Both the position numbers and the translations under genes were made by a program. From positions 1 to 64,000 of the forward strand of contig JACKOM010000004.1 in assembly GCA_024234265.1 (NCBI GenBank): a stretch of 64,000 nt of DNA, in the 5' to 3' direction. This document shows positions 1 through 8,454 of the stretch, piece after piece (within the stretch, counting starts at the first letter, position 1; each line of letters opens with the position of its first letter). A model generated the notes under the pieces. It was not told the origin of the DNA. It saw nothing but the letters and a program-made list of their open reading frames with translations, and made no database searches. This DNA comes from Oceanospirillaceae bacterium. Its GTDB lineage: Bacteria; Pseudomonadota; Gammaproteobacteria; Pseudomonadales; Oceanobacteraceae.

Positions 1-746
1 GGGGCAATAAATAACTCCTCTGCCACCGCTACCGCGCGGGCGGCACTTAAATTCCAGTTATTTTTATACGGGTTGGTTTTGCCCAGCGGGGTATTGTCCG
101 TATGGCCCTCCACGGAAATCATGCCGGGGGTTTGCACCAATACTTCACGGATTTTATCCAGCACGGGTAAAAATTCGTCTTCCACATAAGCAGAGCCCGG
201 TTTGAAGGAGCCGTTTTCGCGGATGCGGATAACAATTTTTTTGCCCTGGGTTTCCAGCTCAATCTGCCCACTGGAGATTTCTTTTTCTAAATCCGTGGCC
301 ATTTCCAGGGCTTTTTCTTCCACTTCCTGGGGCGTAACTTCCTCTTTAGGAATTACCAGTTCACGGGTTTGCTGGCCCGTATCACCCTGGGCTTCGGTAG
401 TGGCGGTAACCGTATCCTGGCAGAGGACCTCAAGGCTGCTTTTGGTAATATCCGAGGTCGACTGGCGTATTTCATCAATCGGGGTTGGCTGCGGAATAGA
501 CGGGCTGAAATTCTGCGCGATGATACTGGTGCCCTTGGGCGGGTCATCGGCATTAATCGTGGTTTGCACACCATAGGCCTGACGTAATTCACCGGCCAGA
601 CGTTTAAATTTTTGCGCGTCCATTTCAGAGAAAGATAATAACAACACGAAAAAGCACATCAGCAGGGACATTAAATCCGCAAATGTTGCCATCCATGCCG
701 GTAACGAGGGGGGACACGGTGGGCAATCATCATCGTCATCAGACAT
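1..746 (-). CDS. pomB: Sodium-type flagellar stator protein PomB (MotB family), 3' end cut by window
   Basis: Peptidoglycan-anchored stator subunit of the flagellar motor; with PomA it forms the ion channel that drives rotation. The start is the ATG at 746, with GGAGG just upstream. A short Asp-rich cytoplasmic tail is followed by one transmembrane segment (about residues 18-40). The channel aspartate is D24 in TFADLMSLL, the same position as in Vibrio PomB. The C-terminal half is an OmpA-like peptidoglycan-binding domain (GHTDNTPLG, then NWNLSAARA). 248 codons are visible and the reading frame runs off the window edge, so about 50-70 C-terminal residues are missing. It lies 12 bp downstream of pomA. 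The sodium assignment rests on similarity to PomB around the plug and transmembrane segment and is an inference. Confidence 0.92.
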   Translation of the reverse strand, partial: MSDDDDDCPPCPPSLPAWMATFADLMSLLMCFFVLLLSFSEMDAQKFKRLAGELRQAYGVQTTINADDPPKGTSIIAQNFSPSIPQPTPIDEIRQSTSDITKSSLEVLCQDTVTATTEAQGDTGQQTRELVIPKEEVTPQEVEEKALEMATDLEKEISSGQIELETQGKKIVIRIRENGSFKPGSAYVEDEFLPVLDKIREVLVQTPGMISVEGHTDNTPLGKTNPYKNNWNLSAARAVAVAEELFIA

Positions 747-758
747 AGATGGCCTCCG

Positions 759-1514
759 TTATTCGCTTTCGCCCCGCTTGGAGGCGGGCAGATAGGTACG
801 CAGAATGGATTCAATCACCCGCGGATTCTGCCCCGCCTGAATTGAAAGCAATGCATCAATCACCATGGATTGCAGGCGGGTTTCCTCGGCAGAACGTAAT
901 TTCAATTTGTCACAAATAGGCAGGGCCAGCATGTTGGCCAGCATGGCACCGTAAAGTGTGGTTAATAATGCCACCGCCATGGCGGGGCCGATGGATTTAG
1001 GGTCATCCATGTTGGCCAGCATGGCCACCAAACCTATCAGGGTGCCTATCATGCCCATCGCCGGGCCTAAATCCGATATATGCTGGAAAATCTGTGCGCC
1101 CAGGGCATGGCGTTCCGCAGCCAGTTTGACGTCTTTACCCAAAAGCCCCTTCACCACTTCAGGGTCATGGCCATCCACCAGCAGCTGAATACCCTTACCG
1201 AGAAAATCGTAACTGACTTCCTTGCCCTCCAGGGCCAATAAACCGTTTTTACGGGCCTCGCCGGCCAGTTCAACGATTTCATCAATCATGCTTTCTGGTT
1301 TAGGCAGTTTGAACATAAAGGCTTTGCCGGCAATTTTGCCGGCAGCGAGAAACTGGCCGAGCTCATATTTCATCAAGCCCGCAAAAATAGAACCCACGAT
1401 AACGATGAGCACAGAAGGAATATCGATAAACATGCCGATGCTGCCGGACAGCATCATGGCCACTGCGATAATCGCCCATGCGAGAATTAAACCGATGACA
1501 CTGGCTAAATCCAC
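759..1514 (-). CDS. pomA: Flagellar stator protein PomA (MotA family)
   Basis: Transmembrane stator subunit that couples ion flow to torque on FliG. The 251 residues match the family length, with four predicted membrane helices: two near the N-terminus (MDLASVIGLILAWAI) and two around residues 150-205 (GPAMGMIGTLIGLVAML, GPAMAVALLTTLYGAML). The cytoplasmic loop between them is charged, as expected for FliG contact. The start is a GTG at 1514 preceded by GGGGA. It is first in a two-gene operon with pomB and diverges from xseB across about 170 bp. The sequence is closer to the PomA (Na+) branch than to E. coli MotA. Confidence 0.93.
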   Translation of the reverse strand: MDLASVIGLILAWAIIAVAMMLSGSIGMFIDIPSVLIVIVGSIFAGLMKYELGQFLAAGKIAGKAFMFKLPKPESMIDEIVELAGEARKNGLLALEGKEVSYDFLGKGIQLLVDGHDPEVVKGLLGKDVKLAAERHALGAQIFQHISDLGPAMGMIGTLIGLVAMLANMDDPKSIGPAMAVALLTTLYGAMLANMLALPICDKLKLRSAEETRLQSMVIDALLSIQAGQNPRVIESILRTYLPASKRGESE

Positions 1515-1682
1515 TTTATATTCCCCAAATCCCTATGAACGGCAGGTATACCTGTGAGTCTAGACGCTGATCGCAAGATTGCCGCCCGTAAAACTCACCT
1601 GCACTAAATATCCCTGCCAGCGGCGGTTGACCCCCGCGCAAGGCTTGGGTAGTGTGGCCGCTCCCGGCGCACGAGGCTCGAC

Positions 1683-1928
1683 ATGGCTGCAAAATCCACC
1701 AAAATTGATTTCGAAAAGTCACTCGCCCAGCTCGAACAGCTGGTTGAAAAGCTTGAAGGCTCCGAATACACCCTGGAACAATCCCTCTCCGCATTTGAAA
1801 AGGGCATCAAACTGACCCGCGAATGCCAGGCTGCCCTGCAGGACGCAGAACAAAAAGTACAGATGCTCATCGAGCAAAACGGCGAATCCGCTGCCGTGCC
1901 GTTTGATGAACACGATTCCGATTTTTAA
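1683..1928 (+). CDS. xseB: Exodeoxyribonuclease VII small subunit
   Basis: Small subunit of exonuclease VII, which degrades single-stranded DNA together with XseA; xseA is not in this window. At 81 residues it has the normal family length. The core is the coiled helical hairpin FEKSLAQLEQLVEKLE followed by SLSAFEKGIKLTRECQ, which is diagnostic. The C-terminus is acidic. It is the first gene of the xseB-ispA-dxs run found in Pseudomonas and many other gammaproteobacteria, 26 bp ahead of ispA. Confidence 0.95.
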   Translation: MAAKSTKIDFEKSLAQLEQLVEKLEGSEYTLEQSLSAFEKGIKLTRECQAALQDAEQKVQMLIEQNGESAAVPFDEHDSDF

Positions 1929-1954
1929 GCGCACATACCTGCGAAGATTCCAGC

Positions 1955-2842
1955 ATGCACAGCTTCAACGAGTACCTGGCCAGCTGCCAGCAACGTATTG
2001 ATCAGCAACTTACCCAGGCCGTTACCTTCCCCGATAACGGCGCCACGCGCCTCCATCAGGCCATGGCCTACAGCCTGTTTAACGGTGGAAAACGGGTGCG
2101 CCCCCTGTTGGTGTACGCCGCCGCCCATGCCATGGGGTGTGAGCAGGCAGTGGCCGATGCCCCGGCCATGGCCGTCGAGCTGATCCACGCATACTCCCTG
2201 GTGCATGATGATTTACCGGCCATGGATGATGACGACCTGCGCCGTGGCAAACCCACCTGCCATATCGCCTTCGATGAAGCCACCGCCATTCTGGCCGGGG
2301 ATGCCCTGCAGGCTGAAGCCTTCCAGGTATTAATCCGCGCCCAGGGCCTGAGCGCCGCGCAGAAAATTCAGCTGCTGGATTTTCTCGCCCAGGGCAGTGG
2401 TGCCTTAGGTATGGCCGCCGGCCAGGCGATCGACCTCGCCGCCGTCGGGCAAACGGTTGATCTGGCCTACCTGGAAAACATGCACAATCACAAAACCGGC
2501 GCGCTGATCAAAGCCAGCGTGCTGATGGGCGCATGCTGTAATGCACAGGTCAGCAGCGCACAACTCGAGGCCCTAGGGCGTTATGCCACGGCCATCGGCC
2601 TTGCTTTTCAGGTGCAGGACGACATCCTCGATGTCACCGCCGACACCGCCACCCTCGGCAAAACCCAGGGGGCCGATGCCGCCCACAACAAACCCACCTA
2701 TGTATCCTTGCTCGGCCTTGATGGCGCGCGGGCCAAAGCCAGTGAACTGCACCAGCAGGCACTCGCTGCCCTGCAGGGTTTTGATGACAGGGCCATCTGG
2801 TTACGGGCACTGGCCGATTACATCATTCAGCGTGCTTATTAA
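1955..2842 (+). CDS. ispA: Farnesyl diphosphate synthase (geranyltranstransferase)
   Basis: Condenses IPP with DMAPP/GPP to farnesyl diphosphate for quinones, undecaprenyl carrier and other isoprenoids. Both aspartate-rich motifs are present: the first in LVHDDLPAMDDDDLRRG (about residues 87-103), the second in FQVQDDILD (about 218-226). GGKRVRP near residue 45 is the IPP-binding region. The 295-residue length is typical. It sits between xseB and dxs, so the enzyme that makes 1-deoxyxylulose phosphate and the one that uses the end products are co-oriented and probably co-transcribed. Confidence 0.96.
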   Translation: MHSFNEYLASCQQRIDQQLTQAVTFPDNGATRLHQAMAYSLFNGGKRVRPLLVYAAAHAMGCEQAVADAPAMAVELIHAYSLVHDDLPAMDDDDLRRGKPTCHIAFDEATAILAGDALQAEAFQVLIRAQGLSAAQKIQLLDFLAQGSGALGMAAGQAIDLAAVGQTVDLAYLENMHNHKTGALIKASVLMGACCNAQVSSAQLEALGRYATAIGLAFQVQDDILDVTADTATLGKTQGADAAHNKPTYVSLLGLDGARAKASELHQQALAALQGFDDRAIWLRALADYIIQRAY

Positions 2843-2893
2843 GGCGTAAATCGCTAGAATGGCGGCCTTTTTAAGCGGCCAGAATCCGAGTTG

Positions 2894-4756
2894 ATGTTTC
2901 ACGAAATTCCAACCCAGCGCCCAAGTACACCCCTGCTCGACAGCATTGATCTGCCCGGGCAGTTGCGTGCCCTGCCGGCGGAACGCCTGCCCGAACTCGC
3001 CAACGAACTGCGTGAATACCTGCTGTACAGCGTCGGCCAGTCCGGCGGCCATTTTGGCGCGGGTTTAGGCGTCGTGGAACTCACAGTCGCCCTGCACTAT
3101 GTGTATAACACCCCGGATGATTTATTAGTGTGGGACGTGGGCCACCAGGCTTACCCCCATAAAATCCTCACCGGCCGCCGCGAGCGTATGCCCGCCATCC
3201 GCAGCAAAGAAGGCCCCTCGCCCTTCCCGAAACGCAGCGAAAGCCCTTTTGATACTTTTGGTGTGGGCCATTCCTCCACCTCCATCAGCGTGGCCCTCGG
3301 TATGGCCATGGCCGCCAAACAACAGGGTAAAGATAAAAAAGTCGCCGCGATTATCGGTGATGGCGCCATGACCGCCGGTATGGCCTTTGAAGCACTCAAC
3401 CACGCCGGCCATGTGGGCAGCGATATGCTGGTGATTCTCAACGACAACGATATGTCGATTTCCGAGAACGTCGGCGCCCTGAATAAATATTTTGCACGTA
3501 TTTTAAGTTCCAAAACCTACGCCAGCATGCGCGAAGGCAGCCGCAAAGTTTTATCGCGTATTCCCCCTATCTGGGAATTTGCGCGTAAAACCGAAGAGCA
3601 CATGAAGGGTTTTATCAGCCCAGGTATTTTATTTGAGGAATTGGGCTTCAATTACATCGGCCCCATCGACGGCCATGACTTGCCAACCTTAATTAAAACC
3701 CTGAGCAATATGCGTGATTTAAAAGGCCCGCAGTTTTTGCATGTCATGACCAAAAAAGGCAAAGGCTTTTTACCCGCGGAAAATGACCCGATTAAATACC
3801 ACGCATTAAATCCACAAACCGCCAGCGCAACACCCGCGCCGAAAAAATTATCCTTCAGTAATATTTTTGGCCAGTGGTTATGTGACATGGCCGCGCAGGA
3901 TGAAAAATTAATCGGTATTACGCCAGCCATGCGCGAAGGCAGCGACATGGTGAAATTCTCTGAATTATTTCCATCCCGTTATGTGGATGTGGCAATTGCC
4001 GAACAACATGCCGTGACCTTAGCGGCGGGCATGGCCTGCGAAGGTTTAAAACCCGTGGTGGCGATTTATTCCACCTTTTTGCAGCGTGGTTACGACCAGC
4101 TGGTGCACGATGTGGCCCTGCAGAATCTCGATGTGACCTTCGCCATCGACCGCGCGGGTGTGGTGGGTGCCGATGGCCCGACCCACGCAGGCGCTTATGA
4201 TATTTCTTTTATGCGCTGCATCCCGAACATGGTGATCATGGCCCCGAGCGATGAAAACCAGTGCCGCCAGATGCTCTACACCGCTTACCAGTTTAAAGGG
4301 CCTGCCGCTGTGCGTTATCCGCGTGGTAATGCCGATGGCACAGTGCCGGAAAAAACCATGCAGTTAATGCCAATGGGTAAAGGTGAAATTCGCCGTCAGG
4401 GTGAGAAAGTCGCCATCCTCGCCTTTGGCCCTCTGCTGCATGAAGCATTAAAAGCAGCCGAAAGCATAAATGCCACAGTCGCCGATATGCGTTTTGTAAA
4501 ACCGATTGATGGTGAATTAATTCAACAACTCGCCAGCCAGCACAGCCTGCTGGTGACCATCGAAGATAACGCCATCATGGGCGGTGCGGGCAGTGCCGTG
4601 AATGAATATCTGGCCCAGGCGGGTATTCAGGTTGCCTGCCTGAATTTAGGTATTCCCGATAGCTATATCGAACACGCCAGCCAGCAACAACAGTGGGCCG
4701 AAATGGGACTCGATGCTGCGGGTATTATTGCGGCCGTGCAAAAACGTCAGCACTGA
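2894..4756 (+). CDS. dxs: 1-deoxy-D-xylulose-5-phosphate synthase
   Basis: Thiamine-diphosphate enzyme for the first step of the MEP isoprenoid pathway (pyruvate plus glyceraldehyde 3-phosphate). The ThDP/Mg motif is GDGAMTAGMAFEALNHAG (about residues 153-170) with the following NDNDMSISENVG. The transketolase-like middle domain has IAEQHAVTLAAGMA and the C-terminal domain is complete. Length is about 620 residues, as in E. coli. The ATG at 2894 is taken as start; a TTG directly before it at 2891 is in frame but less likely. A strong terminator follows, closing the xseB-ispA-dxs unit. Confidence 0.96.
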   Translation: MFHEIPTQRPSTPLLDSIDLPGQLRALPAERLPELANELREYLLYSVGQSGGHFGAGLGVVELTVALHYVYNTPDDLLVWDVGHQAYPHKILTGRRERMPAIRSKEGPSPFPKRSESPFDTFGVGHSSTSISVALGMAMAAKQQGKDKKVAAIIGDGAMTAGMAFEALNHAGHVGSDMLVILNDNDMSISENVGALNKYFARILSSKTYASMREGSRKVLSRIPPIWEFARKTEEHMKGFISPGILFEELGFNYIGPIDGHDLPTLIKTLSNMRDLKGPQFLHVMTKKGKGFLPAENDPIKYHALNPQTASATPAPKKLSFSNIFGQWLCDMAAQDEKLIGITPAMREGSDMVKFSELFPSRYVDVAIAEQHAVTLAAGMACEGLKPVVAIYSTFLQRGYDQLVHDVALQNLDVTFAIDRAGVVGADGPTHAGAYDISFMRCIPNMVIMAPSDENQCRQMLYTAYQFKGPAAVRYPRGNADGTVPEKTMQLMPMGKGEIRRQGEKVAILAFGPLLHEALKAAESINATVADMRFVKPIDGELIQQLASQHSLLVTIEDNAIMGGAGSAVNEYLAQAGIQVACLNLGIPDSYIEHASQQQQWAEMGLDAAGIIAAVQKRQH

Positions 4757-4767
4757 AAATAAATCAC

Positions 4768-4809
4768 AAAAAAGCCCGCAATGACTTTAATTCATTGCGG
4801 GCTTTTTTA
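4768..4809. terminator. Bidirectional rho-independent terminator between dxs and the aspartic protease gene
   Basis: A 14-bp perfect stem, AAAGCCCGCAATGA paired with TCATTGCGGGCTTT, around a short AT loop, with A-run before and T-run after. It can end dxs on the plus strand and the convergent protease gene on the minus strand. Confidence 0.9.
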
Positions 4810-4842
4810 TTTCCAGGCTGCCGTCACACAACAGCCCTGAAA

Positions 4843-5484
4843 TTATTTTTCCAGCACCAAAGCACCAGCTTCTTCATGCATACGTAATTGCCGCAGAAAA
4901 CTCATGCCCAGCAGGGGAATAGTTGGGAAATCACCATCCAGTACAGATGCCTGCACATTGTGCAATTCGATCTCACCAATACGCACACTATCAAGCACAA
5001 CATCATAGGCGAGACTCACACCGGATGCAGTGCCCGTGCGGTGGGTTTTATTATTGATATAACTGATGCCAAGACGCGCCGCATCACGTCCACTTAATGC
5101 CAGAGTCGTGGCACCTGTATCCACCACCATTTGCATAGGGGTCTGCCCATTAACACCAACCGACGCAAAATAATGCCCGCTTTGATCCCGTAACAAAGTC
5201 ACTTTCTGGGTTTGTGGTGGCTGATAACCTGCTGCGAGTGAGCTGCCTAATTTGAGGGTGCGCTTTTTACCGTCCAGCATAATCACTGCACTTTTGCTGT
5301 CGGCACTGATGAGTTTCACGCCGCCCGGTCCGGTTTCGCCGGCACGCAGCATTTTACTCTGCCCGTCTATTTCGAGAATGGCCCGGTCCGCCATCAGGCC
5401 CACGGCTTTTACCTGCACGGCACATGCCGCAGCACTCAGCAAACTGGCCAGCACCAGCAGCAATATGTTAATTATACGCGGCAT
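4843..5484 (-). CDS. Retroviral-type (clan AA) aspartic protease, periplasmic
   Basis: Predicted secreted aspartic protease of the bacterial single-domain type (TIGR02281-like). An N-terminal signal peptide (LLLVLASLLSAAACA, about residues 8-22) is followed by a linker with a small beta-rich region. The protease domain contains the active-site motif VVDTGATTLALSG (about residues 119-131) and a second conserved loop, LLGMSFLRQLRM, near the end. These proteins work as dimers, each monomer giving one Asp. The total of 213 residues is typical. Substrate is unknown. It is convergent with dxs and diverges from the metallopeptidase-like gene at 5508. Confidence 0.8.
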   Translation of the reverse strand: MPRIINILLLVLASLLSAAACAVQVKAVGLMADRAILEIDGQSKMLRAGETGPGGVKLISADSKSAVIMLDGKKRTLKLGSSLAAGYQPPQTQKVTLLRDQSGHYFASVGVNGQTPMQMVVDTGATTLALSGRDAARLGISYINNKTHRTGTASGVSLAYDVVLDSVRIGEIELHNVQASVLDGDFPTIPLLGMSFLRQLRMHEEAGALVLEK

Positions 5485-5507
5485 ATCCCTGTTCCTTTGG
5501 TAACCCT

Positions 5508-6176
5508 ATGCTGTGGATTTTACTGTTTATCGCATTACTTGCACTGATTTTTGGCCCGCAATTATGGGTGCGTCAGGTGCTGCAACAATATCAGGTGCAA
5601 CGTTATAGCATCCCCGGCACAGGTGCAGAACTGGCAGAACATCTGCTGCACAGATTTAATTTGCCTGGGGTCAAAGTAGAAGAAACACAAATTGGAGATC
5701 ACTATGATCCGGAGACGCGCTGCATACGTCTGTCAGCGAAAAATATGCGCGGTAAAAGCCTCACCGCAATTGCAATAACAACGCATCAGGTAGGCCACGC
5801 CATACAACATGCCGAAGGCATGTCATTGTTACTGGCACGCCGGCCTCTTTCTGTATTTGCCCTGTGGGTACAGCGCATTACTCAGATTGCACTAATCAGC
5901 ACACCCTTTTTATTAACCTTGCTGCCGATTGTCGGGCGTATAAGTGTCATTCTGATTTTTATTGGGATTGGCAGTGCGGCCCTGGTGTATTTAATCACCC
6001 TGCCGGTTGAGTTTGATGCCAGCTTTAAAAAAGCACTGCCCATCATAAAAGAGGGGCAATATGTTGATAAAGAAGACTATGACGCGGTGCGCAAGATTCT
6101 CACCGTCTGCGCCCTGAGCGATGTAGCCGGGGCGTTGGCCAGTGCATTAAATTTTTTAAACTGGATCCGGCGTTGA
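5508..6176 (+). CDS. YugP-like membrane zinc metallopeptidase homologue with HQxxH instead of HExxH
   Basis: Related to the YugP/Zn_peptidase_2 family of membrane metallopeptidases: one N-terminal helix, a soluble region with DPETRCIRLS, a zinc-site helix, then two or three membrane helices (about residues 107-165) and a family-like C-terminal tail (SDVAGALASALNFLNWI). The normal catalytic motif HEVGH reads H93-Q94-V95-G96-H97 here; the codon is CAG, so the general-base glutamate is replaced by glutamine. Both zinc histidines remain. The protein could be a metal-binding pseudo-enzyme. Its 3' end overlaps the convergent kinase gene by 21 bp. Confidence 0.78.
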   Translation: MLWILLFIALLALIFGPQLWVRQVLQQYQVQRYSIPGTGAELAEHLLHRFNLPGVKVEETQIGDHYDPETRCIRLSAKNMRGKSLTAIAITTHQVGHAIQHAEGMSLLLARRPLSVFALWVQRITQIALISTPFLLTLLPIVGRISVILIFIGIGSAALVYLITLPVEFDASFKKALPIIKEGQYVDKEDYDAVRKILTVCALSDVAGALASALNFLNWIRR

Positions 6177-8453
6177 AGCCTTGGCATCCAGCCCCAATGT
6201 GGGAATCTGCATTTTAAAATGCAGACCATTGTCGATATAGGTTTCTAATGTGCCGTGCAATAACTGGTGCACGGTATTTTTCACCTGATACAGACCTAAG
6301 CCCAATTTTCGACCACTGCCACGCTGGCTGGTATAAAACGGGTCAAAAATATGTTTCAACTCACTCGCCGCCAGTAATTGGCCATTGTCACGGTAATGCA
6401 CGTGTAAGTGCCCGCCATAGATTTTTACTGTAAGCGAAATGGCAACGCCTTTGTCGTTTTGTGCATGGGCCACCGTATTCTGCAGCCACTGTTGCAGGAT
6501 GAATTTAACGGCTTCCGGGAACGTCAGAAAATGTGCATTTTCATCCAGATGCAGACTCAGGGTAATCCCTGCTGAACTGGCCGCAAGGCGGGTTATTTCC
6601 GCAAGTTCTGCCAGATACAGTTCACCAACATTGTAGGCCATTTGTTTAACGGAAATTTGTTTAAAGTGGTTTAACAATATTCCCATGCGCGAAAGATTTT
6701 GCTGCGCAATCTGCAAACTGCTCTGCCCTTCCATGACCGCAGTATTAAAATATTCACGGGTCAGGGTGTTTTGTTTATATTCACGCTGCAGAAGCTCGAG
6801 CTGCTCCCGCGCAAAATCCGTACTGGTCATGGCAATACCCAGTGGTGTATTTACGGAGTGGGCAATGCCCACCACGAGTTTTTCCAGGGCATTACTTTTA
6901 TCATCTTCCGCTTTCATACGCAGATGCTCCGCATCCACCCGCGCCTGAATATCCGTTAATGAACCTTCAATCGTGCCCGTTTCATTACCCAGCCATTTCA
7001 TGGATACAGAGAACCAGCGGCCATTTTGTGCGCACAGGGTCGCATCATTCACCTGGCCTTTGATTTTACATTCCGCCAGCAACGCCAGCAGCGCATCCTG
7101 GGGTTGGAAATAACGTTTAAATTCACGGTATTCATCACCCAGATAACGTTGCAGGGTGGAGTTTGCACTGAGCAATATACCGTCACGGTCGAGCACAAAA
7201 TTGCCGGTTACAGCCGAGTCATACAGGCGCTCATATTTTTGTAAATTGGCAATTGCCTGCCCCTGGGCAAAATGGGCAGATTTTTCCGCAAGACGTTTTG
7301 CTTTCTGAATATCCGCAATGCGGTATGCAAGAGCGAGGGCAAACAGTACCACCTCAAGGAATGAGCCAATCATATAACCGTGTAATGTCAGGAAATTACC
7401 TTCCACCACACCAAGCGAGCGCAAATTCGTCAGGAACATGCCGATAATAAAAATACCACTGGCCAGTGCATAAATACCGGCATAGGTTTTACCGCGCACC
7501 GCCAGCCAGAAACTCACCACAAACGCGCTTAAATTCACCAGCAGGGCATGCAATACCAACATGGGCATCACTTTGTGGTAAGGCGCCAGTAAAAATGCCA
7601 GACCAAGGCCCGCGGAAATCATCATCAGCACATAAAAATAACGCCCCAGCCAACGACCCATGGTGAATACACCGAGGAAATTCGCTGCAAAGGCAAGCAG
7701 AGTGACCTGACTGAGGGCATAAACCAAGGGGAAAACCAGCGCATTAAATTCGGGGTGATCGGGCCACAGGTATTGATACCCCGTGCCGCTGTACGCCATT
7801 TGTAAAATACAAAAACCCAGTACAAATACAACGTAATACACATAGGCGCGAATGCGGGTAATAAAAAATACCAGCAGGTTATACACCGCCATGACGATAA
7901 ATACGCCATAGAAACCACCATACACCATGGCGCTTAGCATATTGCGGCGCTCGAAATGCACTTCATCGTATGCATTTAGAGTGATCTGAAAAGTACCTTC
8001 GGTTTCCAGCGCGTAATACAACGTGGCTTCCTGGCCGGGCTGTAACATGCGGTAAAATACAAACTGGCGGAACGGCAAAGGGCGCTGCGCAAAGGGGCGG
8101 TTATCGCCAGTTTGTGCGCTGTATATAACCTCGCCATTTTCTACCCAATAGATATCCACATAATCCAGCAGCGGATAATCCAGCTCGAATAACCAGCGGC
8201 CCTGCACTTCACTATTTAAAGGAATTTTGATCCAGTAGCGGGAGGTGGAAAATCCAAAGTTGCCGGTTTCTTTATTACTCAGTGACCAATTTTGTTCATT
8301 AATCACGGCATTTATATCAAGGGATTTATTTTTATCCTCGATAAAATATAAACCCCGCGCCAGGTTGTATTCACCGGCTGCCGATAATACCTGCGCACTG
8401 GCCGGCATAACAGCCAGCAGCAACAGCACACCACTCAGCAGCATGCGGTACAT
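6156..8453 (-). CDS. 7TM-DISM sensor histidine kinase with PAS-like region and atypical H-box
   Basis: Membrane sensor kinase: signal peptide (LLSGVLLLLAVMPASA), periplasmic 7TMR-DISM extracellular domain (about residues 25-170, with GNFGFSTSRYWIKIPL), seven membrane helices (about 180-385), a PAS-like segment (LYDSAVTGNFVLDRDGILLSA) and a C-terminal HisKA/HATPase region ending GSGRKLGLGLYQVKNTV. The H-box reads AHSVNTPLG: the acidic residue normally after the phospho-histidine is Ser. The N-box reads QQWLQNTVAHA, with Gln where Glu is usual. Kinase activity may be weak or absent. The start at 8453 was chosen because a signal peptide follows directly and GGGGTGG lies just upstream; it begins 1 nt after the stop of the paralogue at 8455. 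Confidence 0.82.
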   Translation of the reverse strand: MYRMLLSGVLLLLAVMPASAQVLSAAGEYNLARGLYFIEDKNKSLDINAVINEQNWSLSNKETGNFGFSTSRYWIKIPLNSEVQGRWLFELDYPLLDYVDIYWVENGEVIYSAQTGDNRPFAQRPLPFRQFVFYRMLQPGQEATLYYALETEGTFQITLNAYDEVHFERRNMLSAMVYGGFYGVFIVMAVYNLLVFFITRIRAYVYYVVFVLGFCILQMAYSGTGYQYLWPDHPEFNALVFPLVYALSQVTLLAFAANFLGVFTMGRWLGRYFYVLMMISAGLGLAFLLAPYHKVMPMLVLHALLVNLSAFVVSFWLAVRGKTYAGIYALASGIFIIGMFLTNLRSLGVVEGNFLTLHGYMIGSFLEVVLFALALAYRIADIQKAKRLAEKSAHFAQGQAIANLQKYERLYDSAVTGNFVLDRDGILLSANSTLQRYLGDEYREFKRYFQPQDALLALLAECKIKGQVNDATLCAQNGRWFSVSMKWLGNETGTIEGSLTDIQARVDAEHLRMKAEDDKSNALEKLVVGIAHSVNTPLGIAMTSTDFAREQLELLQREYKQNTLTREYFNTAVMEGQSSLQIAQQNLSRMGILLNHFKQISVKQMAYNVGELYLAELAEITRLAASSAGITLSLHLDENAHFLTFPEAVKFILQQWLQNTVAHAQNDKGVAISLTVKIYGGHLHVHYRDNGQLLAASELKHIFDPFYTSQRGSGRKLGLGLYQVKNTVHQLLHGTLETYIDNGLHFKMQIPTLGLDAKASTPDPV

Positions 8454-8454
8454 C

